Shown in pieces: positions 26,028 through 34,184 of a stretch of DNA of 64,000 bases. Both the position numbers and the translations under genes were made by a program. This DNA is from Bacillota bacterium (lineage in GTDB: Bacteria > Bacillota_A > Clostridia > Christensenellales > Aristaeellaceae), in the NCBI GenBank assembly GCA_023421735.1, contig JAEZSP010000020.1, forward strand, positions 5,648 through 69,647, written 5' to 3'. Every line of letters begins with the position of its first letter. Within the stretch, counting starts at the first letter, position 1. Below the pieces are notes generated by a model. It saw nothing but the letters and a program-made list of their open reading frames with translations, was not told where the DNA came from and searched no databases.

Positions 26028-27811
26028 TAATTTCGTTCCTCCGTTTCTTTGTTGAGTATTTTGTTGATCTCTTCGTCAGACACCACCTCATAGTCGGCGT
26101 AATCGCCATCCAGAAAGATGTCATCCATATCGAGGGCAAGGGGAATCTGGCCGTGCACATACGGCGGCATTCCGCCGTCCACGGTCAGTTTGATGTTCGG
26201 GTGGCGCAGGATATCATACTTGCCGTCCTGCACAGCGCACTCTCCGCGTATAAACAGCAGGGCATAGCGGTTATCAAGCATACGCACCTCATCCGGCGTA
26301 TACAGCTCACGTCCAGCGATTTGCCAGTTTGTCGAGTAGCTGCCGCTGCGGCCCTTGCTCTGACCGAAGGTATTGGTATCAATGGTCGCTTTGCCGAGCA
26401 GCTTACTGATGTACTCGTGCGTGGACTGCTCGTTTCCGCCAAGGTAAACGAATTCATCACAGTTGCCCACGATGGATTCCCATTGCTTTTCGAACAACGC
26501 CTTGAGCTGCGCAAGGTTCTGCAGGATGATGCTGACACTGATCTCCCGTGAGCGCATGGTGGACAGTATCTTGTCGAACTCATCGGGCAGGGCGACGTTC
26601 GCAAACTCGTCCATCACACAATGGACATGAACGGGCAGCCGTCCGCCGTACACATGGTCAGCAAGATAGTAAAGCTCCTGAAAAAGCTGCGTGTAGAGCA
26701 TACCGATGATGAAGTTGAGCGACGAATCGTTATCGGGGATCAGCGCGAAAAGTGCTACCTTCTTTTCGCCCAGAGTGGGAAAGTCCAGTTCGTCGTGGCT
26801 GACCACGCTCGCTATCTGCGGCAGGTTAAACTTCTCCAGCCGCACGCCCAGACTGATGAGGATGCTCTTGGCTGTCTTGCCTGCAGCCAGCTTAAAGATG
26901 TGATATTGCTTGACCGCCAGATGCTCCGGGTCCCGCATCTCCAACCGCTCGAACAGCTCGTCCAGAACGCTGGCGTATTCCTCGTCCTCCTCGCGCACAT
27001 CCGCCGCGCCGATCATCTCCATGACCATCGGGAAGTTCTGCTCATGCGGCGGTGCTTCATGAACGAGGTAGAGGATGAGCGCTTCCATCAGCGCCGTCTC
27101 CGCGCGCTCCCAGAAAGGATCGTTGCTCTGCGCACCTTTTGGCGTGGTGTTCCGTACAATGTTGTTCACGAGTTTCAGCACGTCCTTGTCGTCTCGAAGG
27201 TAGGTGAACGGGTTGTAGCCGTGTGAACGCTCCGTATGGATGAGGTCGAGGATGCGCAGCTCGTAACCCTGCTGTTTCAGCAGATGACCCGTATCCCGCA
27301 GGATTTCTCCTTTGGGATCGAGCACGACGAATGACGTGTTGCATTGCATGACGTTGGGCTTGGCATAGAAGCGCGTCTTGCCGCTGCCGCTGCCGCCCAC
27401 CACCATAACATTGAGATTGCGCCGGTGCTTGCGCCCATCCATTCCGATGCGAACGTTCTGTGAAAGTAGTATGTTGTCTGCCTTGCTTTTGTCCGCATAT
27501 TTACGGTAAAGCTGCTTCGGGTCACCCCACTTGGCGCTGCCGTGTTCCTCGCCCTTGCGGTAATTGCGTTTCATGGCGTAATAGATACCGATGCCCAAAC
27601 CGTAGGTCAGCAAGAAGATCAGAACGGCTTTGGGCGAATCGGTACACCACGATATAGCCGTTGGGTCTTTCATACCGTTTGTGAATGCGGTCATAATGCC
27701 CGAAAGCCCCTGTGATAAAAAAGGAGCGACGATTAACGCCGCCCACACCACAGGGAGAAGCCCCAGTCCCCAAAGGACCAGGCTTGTCTTATTTGCATTT
27801 GGTTTATTCAT
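26027..27811 (-). CDS. VirD4-like type IV coupling protein
   Basis: The 594-residue protein has two N-terminal membrane segments (to about 85), Walker A VVGGSGSGKTRFYAKPN (about 135-150), a conserved FVVLDPKGEIL, Walker B HCVMDEFANVALP (about 400) and ISVSIILQNLAQL. This is the TraG/VirD4 coupling protein that passes the relaxase-DNA complex to the secretion channel. It overlaps both neighbours by a few bases, as expected in this operon. Confidence 0.95.
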   Translation of the reverse strand: MNKPNANKTSLVLWGLGLLPVVWAALIVAPFLSQGLSGIMTAFTNGMKDPTAISWCTDSPKAVLIFLLTYGLGIGIYYAMKRNYRKGEEHGSAKWGDPKQLYRKYADKSKADNILLSQNVRIGMDGRKHRRNLNVMVVGGSGSGKTRFYAKPNVMQCNTSFVVLDPKGEILRDTGHLLKQQGYELRILDLIHTERSHGYNPFTYLRDDKDVLKLVNNIVRNTTPKGAQSNDPFWERAETALMEALILYLVHEAPPHEQNFPMVMEMIGAADVREEDEEYASVLDELFERLEMRDPEHLAVKQYHIFKLAAGKTAKSILISLGVRLEKFNLPQIASVVSHDELDFPTLGEKKVALFALIPDNDSSLNFIIGMLYTQLFQELYYLADHVYGGRLPVHVHCVMDEFANVALPDEFDKILSTMRSREISVSIILQNLAQLKALFEKQWESIVGNCDEFVYLGGNEQSTHEYISKLLGKATIDTNTFGQSKGRSGSYSTNWQIAGRELYTPDEVRMLDNRYALLFIRGECAVQDGKYDILRHPNIKLTVDGGMPPYVHGQIPLALDMDDIFLDGDYADYEVVSDEEINKILNKETEERN

Positions 27812-27996
27812 CGTTCTAATTCCTTATTTCGTTTTCTCTCCTTCCGGGTGGGCGCGTCCATTACATCGAGCAGCGTTTCATCCACAAAGTCGGTGTCACG
27901 TCCCTGCGCCACCAGCTCATTGCGCGTTTCGTTCAACGAGCCGATGATAAGGCGCTGCTGGTACTCGTCCACCTCGATGACGCGTTTGTCCTCCAT
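27808..27996 (-). CDS. Small conserved ICE protein upstream of the coupling protein
   Basis: The product of about 62 residues (MEDKRVIEVDEYQQRLIIGS, then LNETRNELVAQGRDTDFVDE and a basic tail) is helical and charged. Start 27996 is chosen because GAGAGG lies eight bases before that ATG. It overlaps the VirD4-like start by four bases. No function is known to me. Confidence 0.75.
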   Translation of the reverse strand: MEDKRVIEVDEYQQRLIIGSLNETRNELVAQGRDTDFVDETLLDVMDAPTRKERKRNKELER

Positions 27997-28001
27997 ATGC
28001 A

Positions 28002-28877
28002 TCACCTCTCCGGCTGGTTTTTCTGCTGCTGCCGCTCGGCGTACAGGTTTCTGTCCACACGCTCCATGATATCGCAGGCGGCTTCGCGGATGCGGCCTAA
28101 CACCGCGCGTTTGCTGGCGGTATCCAGTCTTGTCACGCTGTCGGCAATCTGTTCACTTGATGCTGCATATGAGATGCCATATCGGCGGCAGACGATGTCC
28201 GCAGCGCAGCTTGAAATGAAGGCGTCGCGGGACGGCTCGTCGGTCATGTTTTCAGCGTGAGCCAGCTCGCAGGCGATATGGGCAAACAGTGCTTCGCCAT
28301 CCATGTTGCGGGCGACATAGACTGTGTTATCCTTATCCGAATACAGCGCGCCAATCTCCTGTGAAATGGATTCGGACACATTGATGGGAACAGGCGTATC
28401 CGTCACCAGCGCCTTGAGCTTTGAGCGGATTGAGGCCTGCTCCCGTTCGCGCAACGGTTTGCCTTGCGTCTGCGAAACATCGAACACACGCTTTGCATCG
28501 AAGCTGGTTCCCGTTGTACCATCCTCGCGCTGATATTCGCCGTTGGCTTCCAGCACCATCAGGGCTTTTTCATTTCGCTTGACGGAGCGCCCGCGCTGGT
28601 GCCAATCGTCGAAGCTCATGACATATGTGGCATCTGGCTTCTGAGCCAGCACCAGCAGCGTATTGGCGACGCTCGTCCTGCCGAGCCGTGACTGCATAAC
28701 GAGATAGTCGGAAAGAGTCTTGGGACTGGAAAACATTAAATCCGTCATTCCGTCAATGGCCTCGTAAAGCTTGGCGCGCTCCGCCTGCTTGCGCTGTGCC
28801 CAGGCTTCCTTGTCGAACGGCTGGTCATTGTTGAATCCAGTGCTTTGGCTCTCAAATAAGTTGTCGAAGTTCTCCAT
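28002..28877 (-). CDS. ArdC-like domain protein of the transfer operon
   Basis: The 291-residue protein has an ArdC-type N-terminal pattern (FSSPKTLSDYLVMQSRLG, then YVMSFDDWHQRGRSVKRNEK-A-LMVL) found in LtrC/ArdC proteins that bind single-stranded DNA and protect incoming DNA. The middle has FAHIACELAHAE at the place of the usual metallopeptidase H-E-x-x-H, but the motif is not intact, so peptidase activity is doubtful. It lies between the PcfB-like and small 27808 genes. Confidence 0.65.
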   Translation of the reverse strand: MENFDNLFESQSTGFNNDQPFDKEAWAQRKQAERAKLYEAIDGMTDLMFSSPKTLSDYLVMQSRLGRTSVANTLLVLAQKPDATYVMSFDDWHQRGRSVKRNEKALMVLEANGEYQREDGTTGTSFDAKRVFDVSQTQGKPLREREQASIRSKLKALVTDTPVPINVSESISQEIGALYSDKDNTVYVARNMDGEALFAHIACELAHAENMTDEPSRDAFISSCAADIVCRRYGISYAASSEQIADSVTRLDTASKRAVLGRIREAACDIMERVDRNLYAERQQQKNQPER

Positions 28878-28882
28878 GTGAT

Positions 28883-29671
28883 TTACCTTCCTTTCGATGA
28901 ATTCTTATTTTTCCTGCTTCGTGCAGGCTGCTGGTGAGTGGTCTGCCGTGTCTTGTCCTTGGCAGGGGCACTCTTTTGCTGTCGTTCATTCCTGATCTCT
29001 TTGATTTGTCGGCGCACAGACGGGCGCTCGGGCTCAGCGGTATCTCCTTTGGTTTTTGAGAAAGGCGCGAACGGAGTCGATTTTTCCGTCCCCGCCTTCG
29101 TAGGGTTTGTCATGTCCGAAGGCTGCTTGTGCTCCGTTTTCTTAGGGCCGTTCAGCAACTCATCCAGCATGTTATCGTCCATGGTATGTCCGGTCTTTTC
29201 GGACGGTGGGGCAGAGCGTTCCTTTTCGGCGTCCGGCTGCTTAGCCTTGGTTTCCCGAGCTTTCTTGATATCTTCGCGGATTTTCTCCACGTCCACGGTG
29301 GAAAGCGCAAATCGCTCCGCAATTCGATTGACCTTGGCGGCATCATTGGCATTCACCACGATGTCGCACAATCCGTCTTGCTGCTTGCGATTCAACACAG
29401 CGGCGTACAATACACCATACTTGCGTGCTTCTTCCGCAAAGCGTCTGAGTTCGCTCGTCTTGATGACAAACACCTTCGTCGGCTTGCCGTTGAACGCCTG
29501 CATCCTCGTCTTGCCCTTGGTGCGCTTCTGATCCTTAAGCGCCGCGATGAGGAATGTGGCGAGTGACAGTGCTGCTTTACCTGCGAGATTGGTTGCCACT
29601 TCAATCCCTTTTACGGTCAAATTAGTTGCCATGCTGACAACCTGTTCTGCCGCATCTCCTGTTTGGGTCAT
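28883..29671 (-). CDS. PcfB / DUF3801 family relaxosome protein
   Basis: The 262-residue protein matches the DUF3801/PcfB family in its first 130 residues (TVKGIEVATNLAGKAALSLA, then KTRMQAFNGKPTKVFVIKTS and ELRRFAEEARKYGVLYAAV). PcfB-type proteins help dock the relaxosome at the coupling protein. The last 120 residues are charged and disordered-looking. Start 29671 follows AAGGAG; earlier in-frame codons do not. It is the first gene of the transfer operon after the terminator at 29705-29735. Confidence 0.85.
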   Translation of the reverse strand: MTQTGDAAEQVVSMATNLTVKGIEVATNLAGKAALSLATFLIAALKDQKRTKGKTRMQAFNGKPTKVFVIKTSELRRFAEEARKYGVLYAAVLNRKQQDGLCDIVVNANDAAKVNRIAERFALSTVDVEKIREDIKKARETKAKQPDAEKERSAPPSEKTGHTMDDNMLDELLNGPKKTEHKQPSDMTNPTKAGTEKSTPFAPFSKTKGDTAEPERPSVRRQIKEIRNERQQKSAPAKDKTRQTTHQQPARSRKNKNSSKGR

Positions 29672-29704
29672 GTACATCAACTCCTTTTTGTTGTTTTGGG
29701 TATC

Positions 29705-29735
29705 AAAAAAAGACGCCTCCCGTGGGGATACGTCT
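29705..29735 (-). terminator. Rho-independent terminator ending the cargo island
   Basis: AGACG (29711-29715) pairs with CGTCT (29731-29735) with an inner TCCC/GGGA stem. Seven T residues follow on the minus strand. It separates the AT-rich cargo operon from the transfer operon. Confidence 0.8.
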
Positions 29736-29791
29736 GATTTATCATTATGATCTTTGTTTTACCTAGAGGTTATATGGATAACTGAGAGTTA

Positions 29792-30244
29792 TTATACCCG
29801 CTCCAATCTATCACTTAACGGAACATTATTCATCAGACTTTTAACTTTGCTCAACGAAATACTTCTTTGTCCGTTTTTTTGCATCTTGCCAGAAGCCTCC
29901 CAAACAAGATTTCCAGGTCCGTTATATATTTCGTTAGCATCGCCGCTACGCAGTATTTTTAGAATTATAAGGTGTTCAGGTTCACTTGATAAACTAACAC
30001 TTTTTACTTGGGTAGCTTTAATTTGTACCATCTTACCGTCCTTCGAAATTGCATCATGTGTTTCGGAAGATGATGGTAATAGCTTCAATCCGTAATAACT
30101 AGCTGCAAGCACTTCGCCAATACTCCCAACTAAATGGCCATCAGGAGTGAAATGTCGTCCGGGAAATTGCATCTCCAATTCATTTATTATCGAATATAAC
30201 TCTTTAATTTTTGCATTCAGCATCTCAAATCTAACATCATTCAT
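29792..30244 (-). CDS. DUF6998-like protein (nuclease-like fold)
   Basis: The 150-residue protein has GHLVGSIGEVLAASYYGLKL, then S-x-E-T-HDAISKDGKMVQIKATQ and a later NEIYNGPGNLVWEA. These are the marks of the DUF6998 family. The spacing of Glu (GSIGE), Asp (HDA) and the Q-I-K-A-T strand resembles a PD-(D/E)XK active site, so it may be a small nuclease. AGAGGA precedes the ATG. It is the last gene of a minus-strand AT-rich island with two TIR-like genes upstream. Confidence 0.7.
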   Translation of the reverse strand: MNDVRFEMLNAKIKELYSIINELEMQFPGRHFTPDGHLVGSIGEVLAASYYGLKLLPSSSETHDAISKDGKMVQIKATQVKSVSLSSEPEHLIILKILRSGDANEIYNGPGNLVWEASGKMQKNGQRSISLSKVKSLMNNVPLSDRLERV

Positions 30245-30312
30245 TTGATTTTCCTCTTATATTCAATGACTTCAATATAAAAGTTTTTAAGTGGACAGGA
30301 GCCCCATATTCT

Positions 30313-30693
30313 TTATCCTATATATCGGAACATTGAAAAGCATGTATTCGAAGGCTCTTTAATTATCCCATCTTCATCGCGAAAAGAAAACTGCTCTAGT
30401 CCGCTTATATTAATGAACTCTACTTTAATATCCTTTTGCAGATCTTTTGCCAACATATTAGCTATATATCGCGACAATGAGTCATAGGAGCCCTCTCCTT
30501 TACCGCCAATGTTTTTCGGGCAGCTTGAACTTATGACAAGAGATTTGTTTTTCTTATATAGTAAAACCGCGAGTTGATATGCGGTTAAAAAACACTTCTT
30601 ATCATCGCTACCTGAGTGAAATTGTTCAGCTTCTTTTAAGACTTCAACAAGTTTTTTGCGTAGAATGGGCCAATCACTATTATTACTATTCAC
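30313..30693 (-). CDS. Unknown small protein in the cargo island
   Basis: The 126-residue product begins at a GTG (30693) preceded by AAGGAGG five bases away, which is far better than the longer frame starting at 30756. The N-terminal half is helical (WPILRKKLVEVLKEAEQFH). The middle has KNIGGKGEGSYDSLSRYIAN. I do not recognise a family. It sits between the deoxyribosyltransferase-like gene and the DUF6998-like gene. Confidence 0.6.
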   Translation of the reverse strand: MNSNNSDWPILRKKLVEVLKEAEQFHSGSDDKKCFLTAYQLAVLLYKKNKSLVISSSCPKNIGGKGEGSYDSLSRYIANMLAKDLQKDIKVEFINISGLEQFSFRDEDGIIKEPSNTCFSMFRYIG

Positions 30694-30777
30694 AAGAGCC
30701 TCCTTAAAATTTAGAGTTATATGGATAATGGACAGTTCACAAATTTGGGCAAGCATAACACGCTCATCTCTTGCTCA

Positions 30778-31440
30778 TTAGTCGCCATCCTTTGTAAGTA
30801 CAGTTTGTAGCCGTGCTGTGAGTTTGCTTTTCAAGTCGTCTACATTTTCGTAGAGAATTATGTTGTCGCCCTGTACATCGAAGTGAACTCGCTCAGAATT
30901 GAAGAATTCTTTGAGACAAACGAAAACTAACTTTATTGGATGGTTGCAAAGCTGTAACCCCCGCGCAACTCCAGCCTCGTAGTAAACACCACCACGGTTT
31001 CCAGTCAGGTCTGCTATCAAAGCAACCGAATCAGCGATTTCCGTTGTGATTTCGGCAATAATGGATCCGTTAAACTGTTTCTCGTCAATCCTCATAGCGG
31101 AGTAATTCAACGACTGAATGACGGGTTTAAGTGCGTTTTCATAAATCCTATCTGTTTCAGACGAAAATAACATTGCCACGAAAATTTGATTACGTTTTAT
31201 TATTGGGGGCAACGAAACCCCATCATACTTACGTTTGTAGAGCTGTCGAAGCAAAGCAACTAAATTCTCAGCGCGATTGAACGCGGCTCCTTGGCTTTTT
31301 ATGCCGTCTATCAAAGTCTGTGCTTCCTTGTTATGCTCCTTTGTTTTTTGTAAAAAAGACTCGACTTCGTAGACCCACTCGCTAACATTAGGTAGCTTAG
31401 GTTCATCTATTAACTTTTTCAGCATATCTTTTTCGCTCAT
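30778..31440 (-). CDS. Nucleoside 2-deoxyribosyltransferase-like / TIR-like protein
   Basis: The 220-residue protein has a helical N-terminus of about 70 residues, then a Rossmann-like domain of the nucleoside deoxyribosyltransferase/TIR group: FVAMLFSSETDRIYENAL (about 85), RIDEKQFNGSIIAEI, and VALIADLTGNRGGVYYEAGV, in which D-L-T and the Tyr-Glu of YYEAG are the usual active-site positions. Such proteins cleave nucleosides or NAD+, and several act in phage defence by depleting NAD+. Start 31440 follows GAGGGGG. The next gene upstream encodes a second protein of the same fold. Confidence 0.72.
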   Translation of the reverse strand: MSEKDMLKKLIDEPKLPNVSEWVYEVESFLQKTKEHNKEAQTLIDGIKSQGAAFNRAENLVALLRQLYKRKYDGVSLPPIIKRNQIFVAMLFSSETDRIYENALKPVIQSLNYSAMRIDEKQFNGSIIAEITTEIADSVALIADLTGNRGGVYYEAGVARGLQLCNHPIKLVFVCLKEFFNSERVHFDVQGDNIILYENVDDLKSKLTARLQTVLTKDGD

Positions 31441-31506
31441 ACGCTTCCCCCTCAAACTCCGCAATAGCTAGACATGTTGTAACATTAACTTATTTTTGAC
31501 ACGGTG

Positions 31507-32115
31507 TTATATTAAGTAATATTTCGCTCCACGTTTCTGCCCTTCCACTCTTATTCTTATTTCTAAAAGCGGAGTAACAGAAAGCTGAGCTAACTTAACC
31601 GAAATTTGAAGGAAGTCAGCTATGTCAGACATACTAAGCCCTGGCTGCTTTGTTAGTAAGCTTATTACATCATCTTGCAAGCTTAAGATATACTCATTAA
31701 TGGGTTTTCTATCTTTTTTGGGGTATCTTTGCTCGATTAGTGCAATCAATTGGTCAGAAAAATCCGAAAAACTTTTATATTGAAGTCGGTCAATACCTTT
31801 TATGTCACTAGGTACTTCATCTTGCAGGGTTTTTTCCGGGTTAAAGCAGATATACCAATCCGATGTCGTTGCCATTGCAAATCCCAGTTCTAATGTCACG
31901 TTAGGATTCCACCCAGAAATATCAAATACAGAAAAATCAGATGATTTTATATAACTAATTATTTTCTGCATAATATGCATATTTGTAATCTTCTCATCTG
32001 CAAATATAAATCGCACATCATATTTTTCTTCTATATCAGTAAAAATCTTTCTGTAATCTCTTTTGTCGTAAATACCATATGCATAAGCCACAAAGACCTG
32101 TTTATTCAAATTCAT
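31507..32115 (-). CDS. TIR-like nucleotide-binding protein with winged-helix C-terminus
   Basis: The 202-residue protein starts VFVAYAYGIYDKRDYRKIF and has SDFSVFDISGWNPNVTLELG at about 75-95. The D-x-S...NPNV-x-L-E-L-G pattern marks TIR-like/deoxyribosyltransferase-like domains that hydrolyse or bind NAD-type nucleotides. The last 60 residues (LTKQPGLSMSDIADFLQIS, then VTPLLEIRIRVEGQKRGAKY) look like a winged helix. AAAGGA lies before the ATG. Together with the next gene it may form a two-part sensor and effector pair; that is inference. Confidence 0.68.
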   Translation of the reverse strand: MNLNKQVFVAYAYGIYDKRDYRKIFTDIEEKYDVRFIFADEKITNMHIMQKIISYIKSSDFSVFDISGWNPNVTLELGFAMATTSDWYICFNPEKTLQDEVPSDIKGIDRLQYKSFSDFSDQLIALIEQRYPKKDRKPINEYILSLQDDVISLLTKQPGLSMSDIADFLQISVKLAQLSVTPLLEIRIRVEGQKRGAKYYLI

Positions 32116-32313
32116 TTTTGTTATCCTTTCCAATTGTCGTTATTAACCAATATTTATATATCTGTGATGTTTTACAACCAATAATATTATTTGCATCTCT
32201 TCTTATCACGAGAAATTGTGTAAGGTTTCTATGTTATGATTTACATTAATCCTACCATCAAGTGAACTTCGCATTTTTGCTATAATCGCTTATTCGGCGG
32301 AATAAACGCTTCA

Positions 32314-33801
32314 TTAACATTTTCCCTGAGAATTAGCGAGATTACCTTTCCATTCAGAAACCATTTCTTTATTTAGTTTTGCGATATTACAGAAATACTC
32401 ATTGACTGCTAACGGATCACCTAAAGGATTTTCATTTGCGTTTCTAACCATACACATAGTACAAAAATCATTTTCAGGACATTGAATACATTTTGGGAAA
32501 TCTCGTTTGCGTAAGCTTCTTAGATATTTTACTTTAATTGAATTGTTCCAAATATCTTTTAGAGATGTTTCATTTATATTCCCAACAACATAATCCTGCC
32601 AACCAGCACATGGATATACATTTCCGTTGTCTGCTATACAAATTGATGAATAACAAACGCTACAAACATTATCGTCTGGATTAATATTTTTTTTCTTCTC
32701 AGCTTCCTTTTCTATTAGCTCCAAATATTCGGGTTGGTTAGCAATTCTTTGGTTAGAAAACTCCTTGACATCATTTATAGACAGACGGCTACTCAGATTT
32801 TGTGTTGTATGATTATATCTCGCTATGATAACGTAATCACTCCCAACATTAATATTGTGAGCTTTACCCCAAACTACAACATCATTATAACTATTTAGGT
32901 TTTGCTTCATTATTGGACAACTAATTTGCAAAGGTATATCGTTTTCCTTTAATTTTAATATTGCATTTTTAGTTTTTTCAAAACTTCCTTTAATTTGGGT
33001 TATTGCATCATGAATATTGGAATCCATTGAGTATAATGATACCTGAACACTCAAGAGACGATTTCTTTTCATTTCTTCAATTATTTCATTATTTATTAAA
33101 GTTAAATTACTAAGAACATTTACAGAAAAATTATACTCATTACATTTTATTAGAAAATCGCAAAAATTGTCGTGGATCATTGGTTCTCCACCACTTAACG
33201 TCACGTGCAATAAATTCATTTTGTTACATTGCTCTAAAATATTATAAAATAAATCCGGTTCGATATGATTTACTTTGTTTTCATGTGGGATATAACAATG
33301 TACACATCTCTCATTACACCTGCTGGTAATTTCTATGTGCAAATTTGTTAGTTGAGGTTCATTATTAAAGTATTCCTCAAAAAAATCTTGTGTAGATTTT
33401 TCACCTTTAGTCGGAGAACAATCTTTTTTTTCGTTTTTTGGTTCCACTAATTTGTATGAAAATCTTGTGTCTTTTTCATTGCATTCCTGAATTGTTTCGC
33501 CAGATACAATAAATCCATCTGACTCCAGTAAGCAATAAAACTCTTCTGCATCCATCTTAATTGTTTCAATGTCCACATTTGTAAATTGCATGATTATTTT
33601 CTTTGCAATATCATCAAGTGACTGTGGTTTTCCACCTAAAACAGATAAAAATACCGCTCCGCTCTGCGAAACAATTTTATCTCCAATGTCATCATTTTCG
33701 CCTTGATTCGCTTGTTTATATCCAAAATTTCTATTGTCTGTTATATAACCAAAAGACTCATAGTTTCTGAACATAATACTAGCTTTTTTTTTGAAATACA
33801 T
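32314..33801 (-). CDS. Radical SAM/SPASM peptide maturase with N-terminal PqqD-like domain
   Basis: The protein of about 495 residues has an N-terminal PqqD-like recognition domain (about 20-100: SQSGAVFLSVLGGKPQSLDD), a radical SAM core with SRCNERCVHC (about 155-165) and GGEPM, and a C-terminal SPASM domain with auxiliary-cluster cysteines (CSVC...C...CAGW about 373-395; CIQCPENDFCTMC about 437-450). This is the architecture of enzymes that install thioether or carbon cross-links in ribosomal peptides. The ATG at 33801 follows GGAG; an upstream in-frame codon at 33912 lies inside the precursor gene. The gene is AT-rich compared with the ICE core. Confidence 0.85.
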   Translation of the reverse strand: MYFKKKASIMFRNYESFGYITDNRNFGYKQANQGENDDIGDKIVSQSGAVFLSVLGGKPQSLDDIAKKIIMQFTNVDIETIKMDAEEFYCLLESDGFIVSGETIQECNEKDTRFSYKLVEPKNEKKDCSPTKGEKSTQDFFEEYFNNEPQLTNLHIEITSRCNERCVHCYIPHENKVNHIEPDLFYNILEQCNKMNLLHVTLSGGEPMIHDNFCDFLIKCNEYNFSVNVLSNLTLINNEIIEEMKRNRLLSVQVSLYSMDSNIHDAITQIKGSFEKTKNAILKLKENDIPLQISCPIMKQNLNSYNDVVVWGKAHNINVGSDYVIIARYNHTTQNLSSRLSINDVKEFSNQRIANQPEYLELIEKEAEKKKNINPDDNVCSVCYSSICIADNGNVYPCAGWQDYVVGNINETSLKDIWNNSIKVKYLRSLRKRDFPKCIQCPENDFCTMCMVRNANENPLGDPLAVNEYFCNIAKLNKEMVSEWKGNLANSQGKC

Positions 33802-33871
33802 TTTAATAACTCCATAGCAACAGACGACGATGCTATATGCATAACATCGTCGCCATTGATCTAATTGTCCA

Positions 33872-33988
33872 TTAGCGCCCACTTGGTCCTGGTGGATTAC
33901 AAGGTCTTCCACACGGTTTGCTGTTCGGTTTGCATTCTGCCATCTGTACAGTACTTTTTGCCAAGATTACAGGCTTTTTGTATTCCAT
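33872..33988 (-). CDS. RiPP precursor peptide (38 residues, three Cys)
   Basis: This short gene starts with ATG at 33988 after GGGAGG and ends with TAA at 33872, 70 bases before the maturase start. The leader is MEYKKPVILAKSTVQMAE, a Y-x-K-P-x-I type leader as bound by PqqD-like domains. The 20-residue core carries three Cys in a Pro/Gly/Ser-rich setting (CKPNSKPCGRPCNPPGPSGR). Three Cys next to Lys, Arg, Asn and Pro would suit thioether bridging. The pair has no visible transporter or protease in the window. I do not assign it to a named family. Confidence 0.8.
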   Translation of the reverse strand: MEYKKPVILAKSTVQMAECKPNSKPCGRPCNPPGPSGR

Positions 33989-34105
33989 TTTCTCACCTCC
34001 CTTCTGTTTCGTTTTATTATAAATAACCCTGATGCTTTACGAGTTTCGCATTATAGACAAACTGCCACGCTCTATATATGCTTACAATTCGACATTATAT
34101 TAGTA

Positions 34106-34133
34106 ATTATACCACACATAATAGTGTAAACAA
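34106..34133 (-). promoter_or_regulatory. Possible promoter for the RiPP genes
   Basis: On the minus strand TTGTTT (34133-34128) and TATAAT (34111-34106) are 16 bases apart, about 120 bases before the precursor ATG. The -35 box is weak. The surrounding sequence is strongly AT-rich. Confidence 0.4.
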
Positions 34134-34184
34134 ATTATTATTTGGGAGAGATTGGGCTTGTTTATTAAGCTGCCATACAAGCGT

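Noticed and set aside
28002..28877. Active ArdC-type metallopeptidase
   Set aside because: The segment at the expected place reads H-I-A-C-E-L-A-H-A-E and not a clean H-E-x-x-H, so I claim only the domain resemblance.
33799..33912. Longer start of the radical SAM peptide maturase at 33912
   Set aside because: The extension runs through the precursor gene in another frame and has no ribosome site. The ATG at 33801 follows GGAG.
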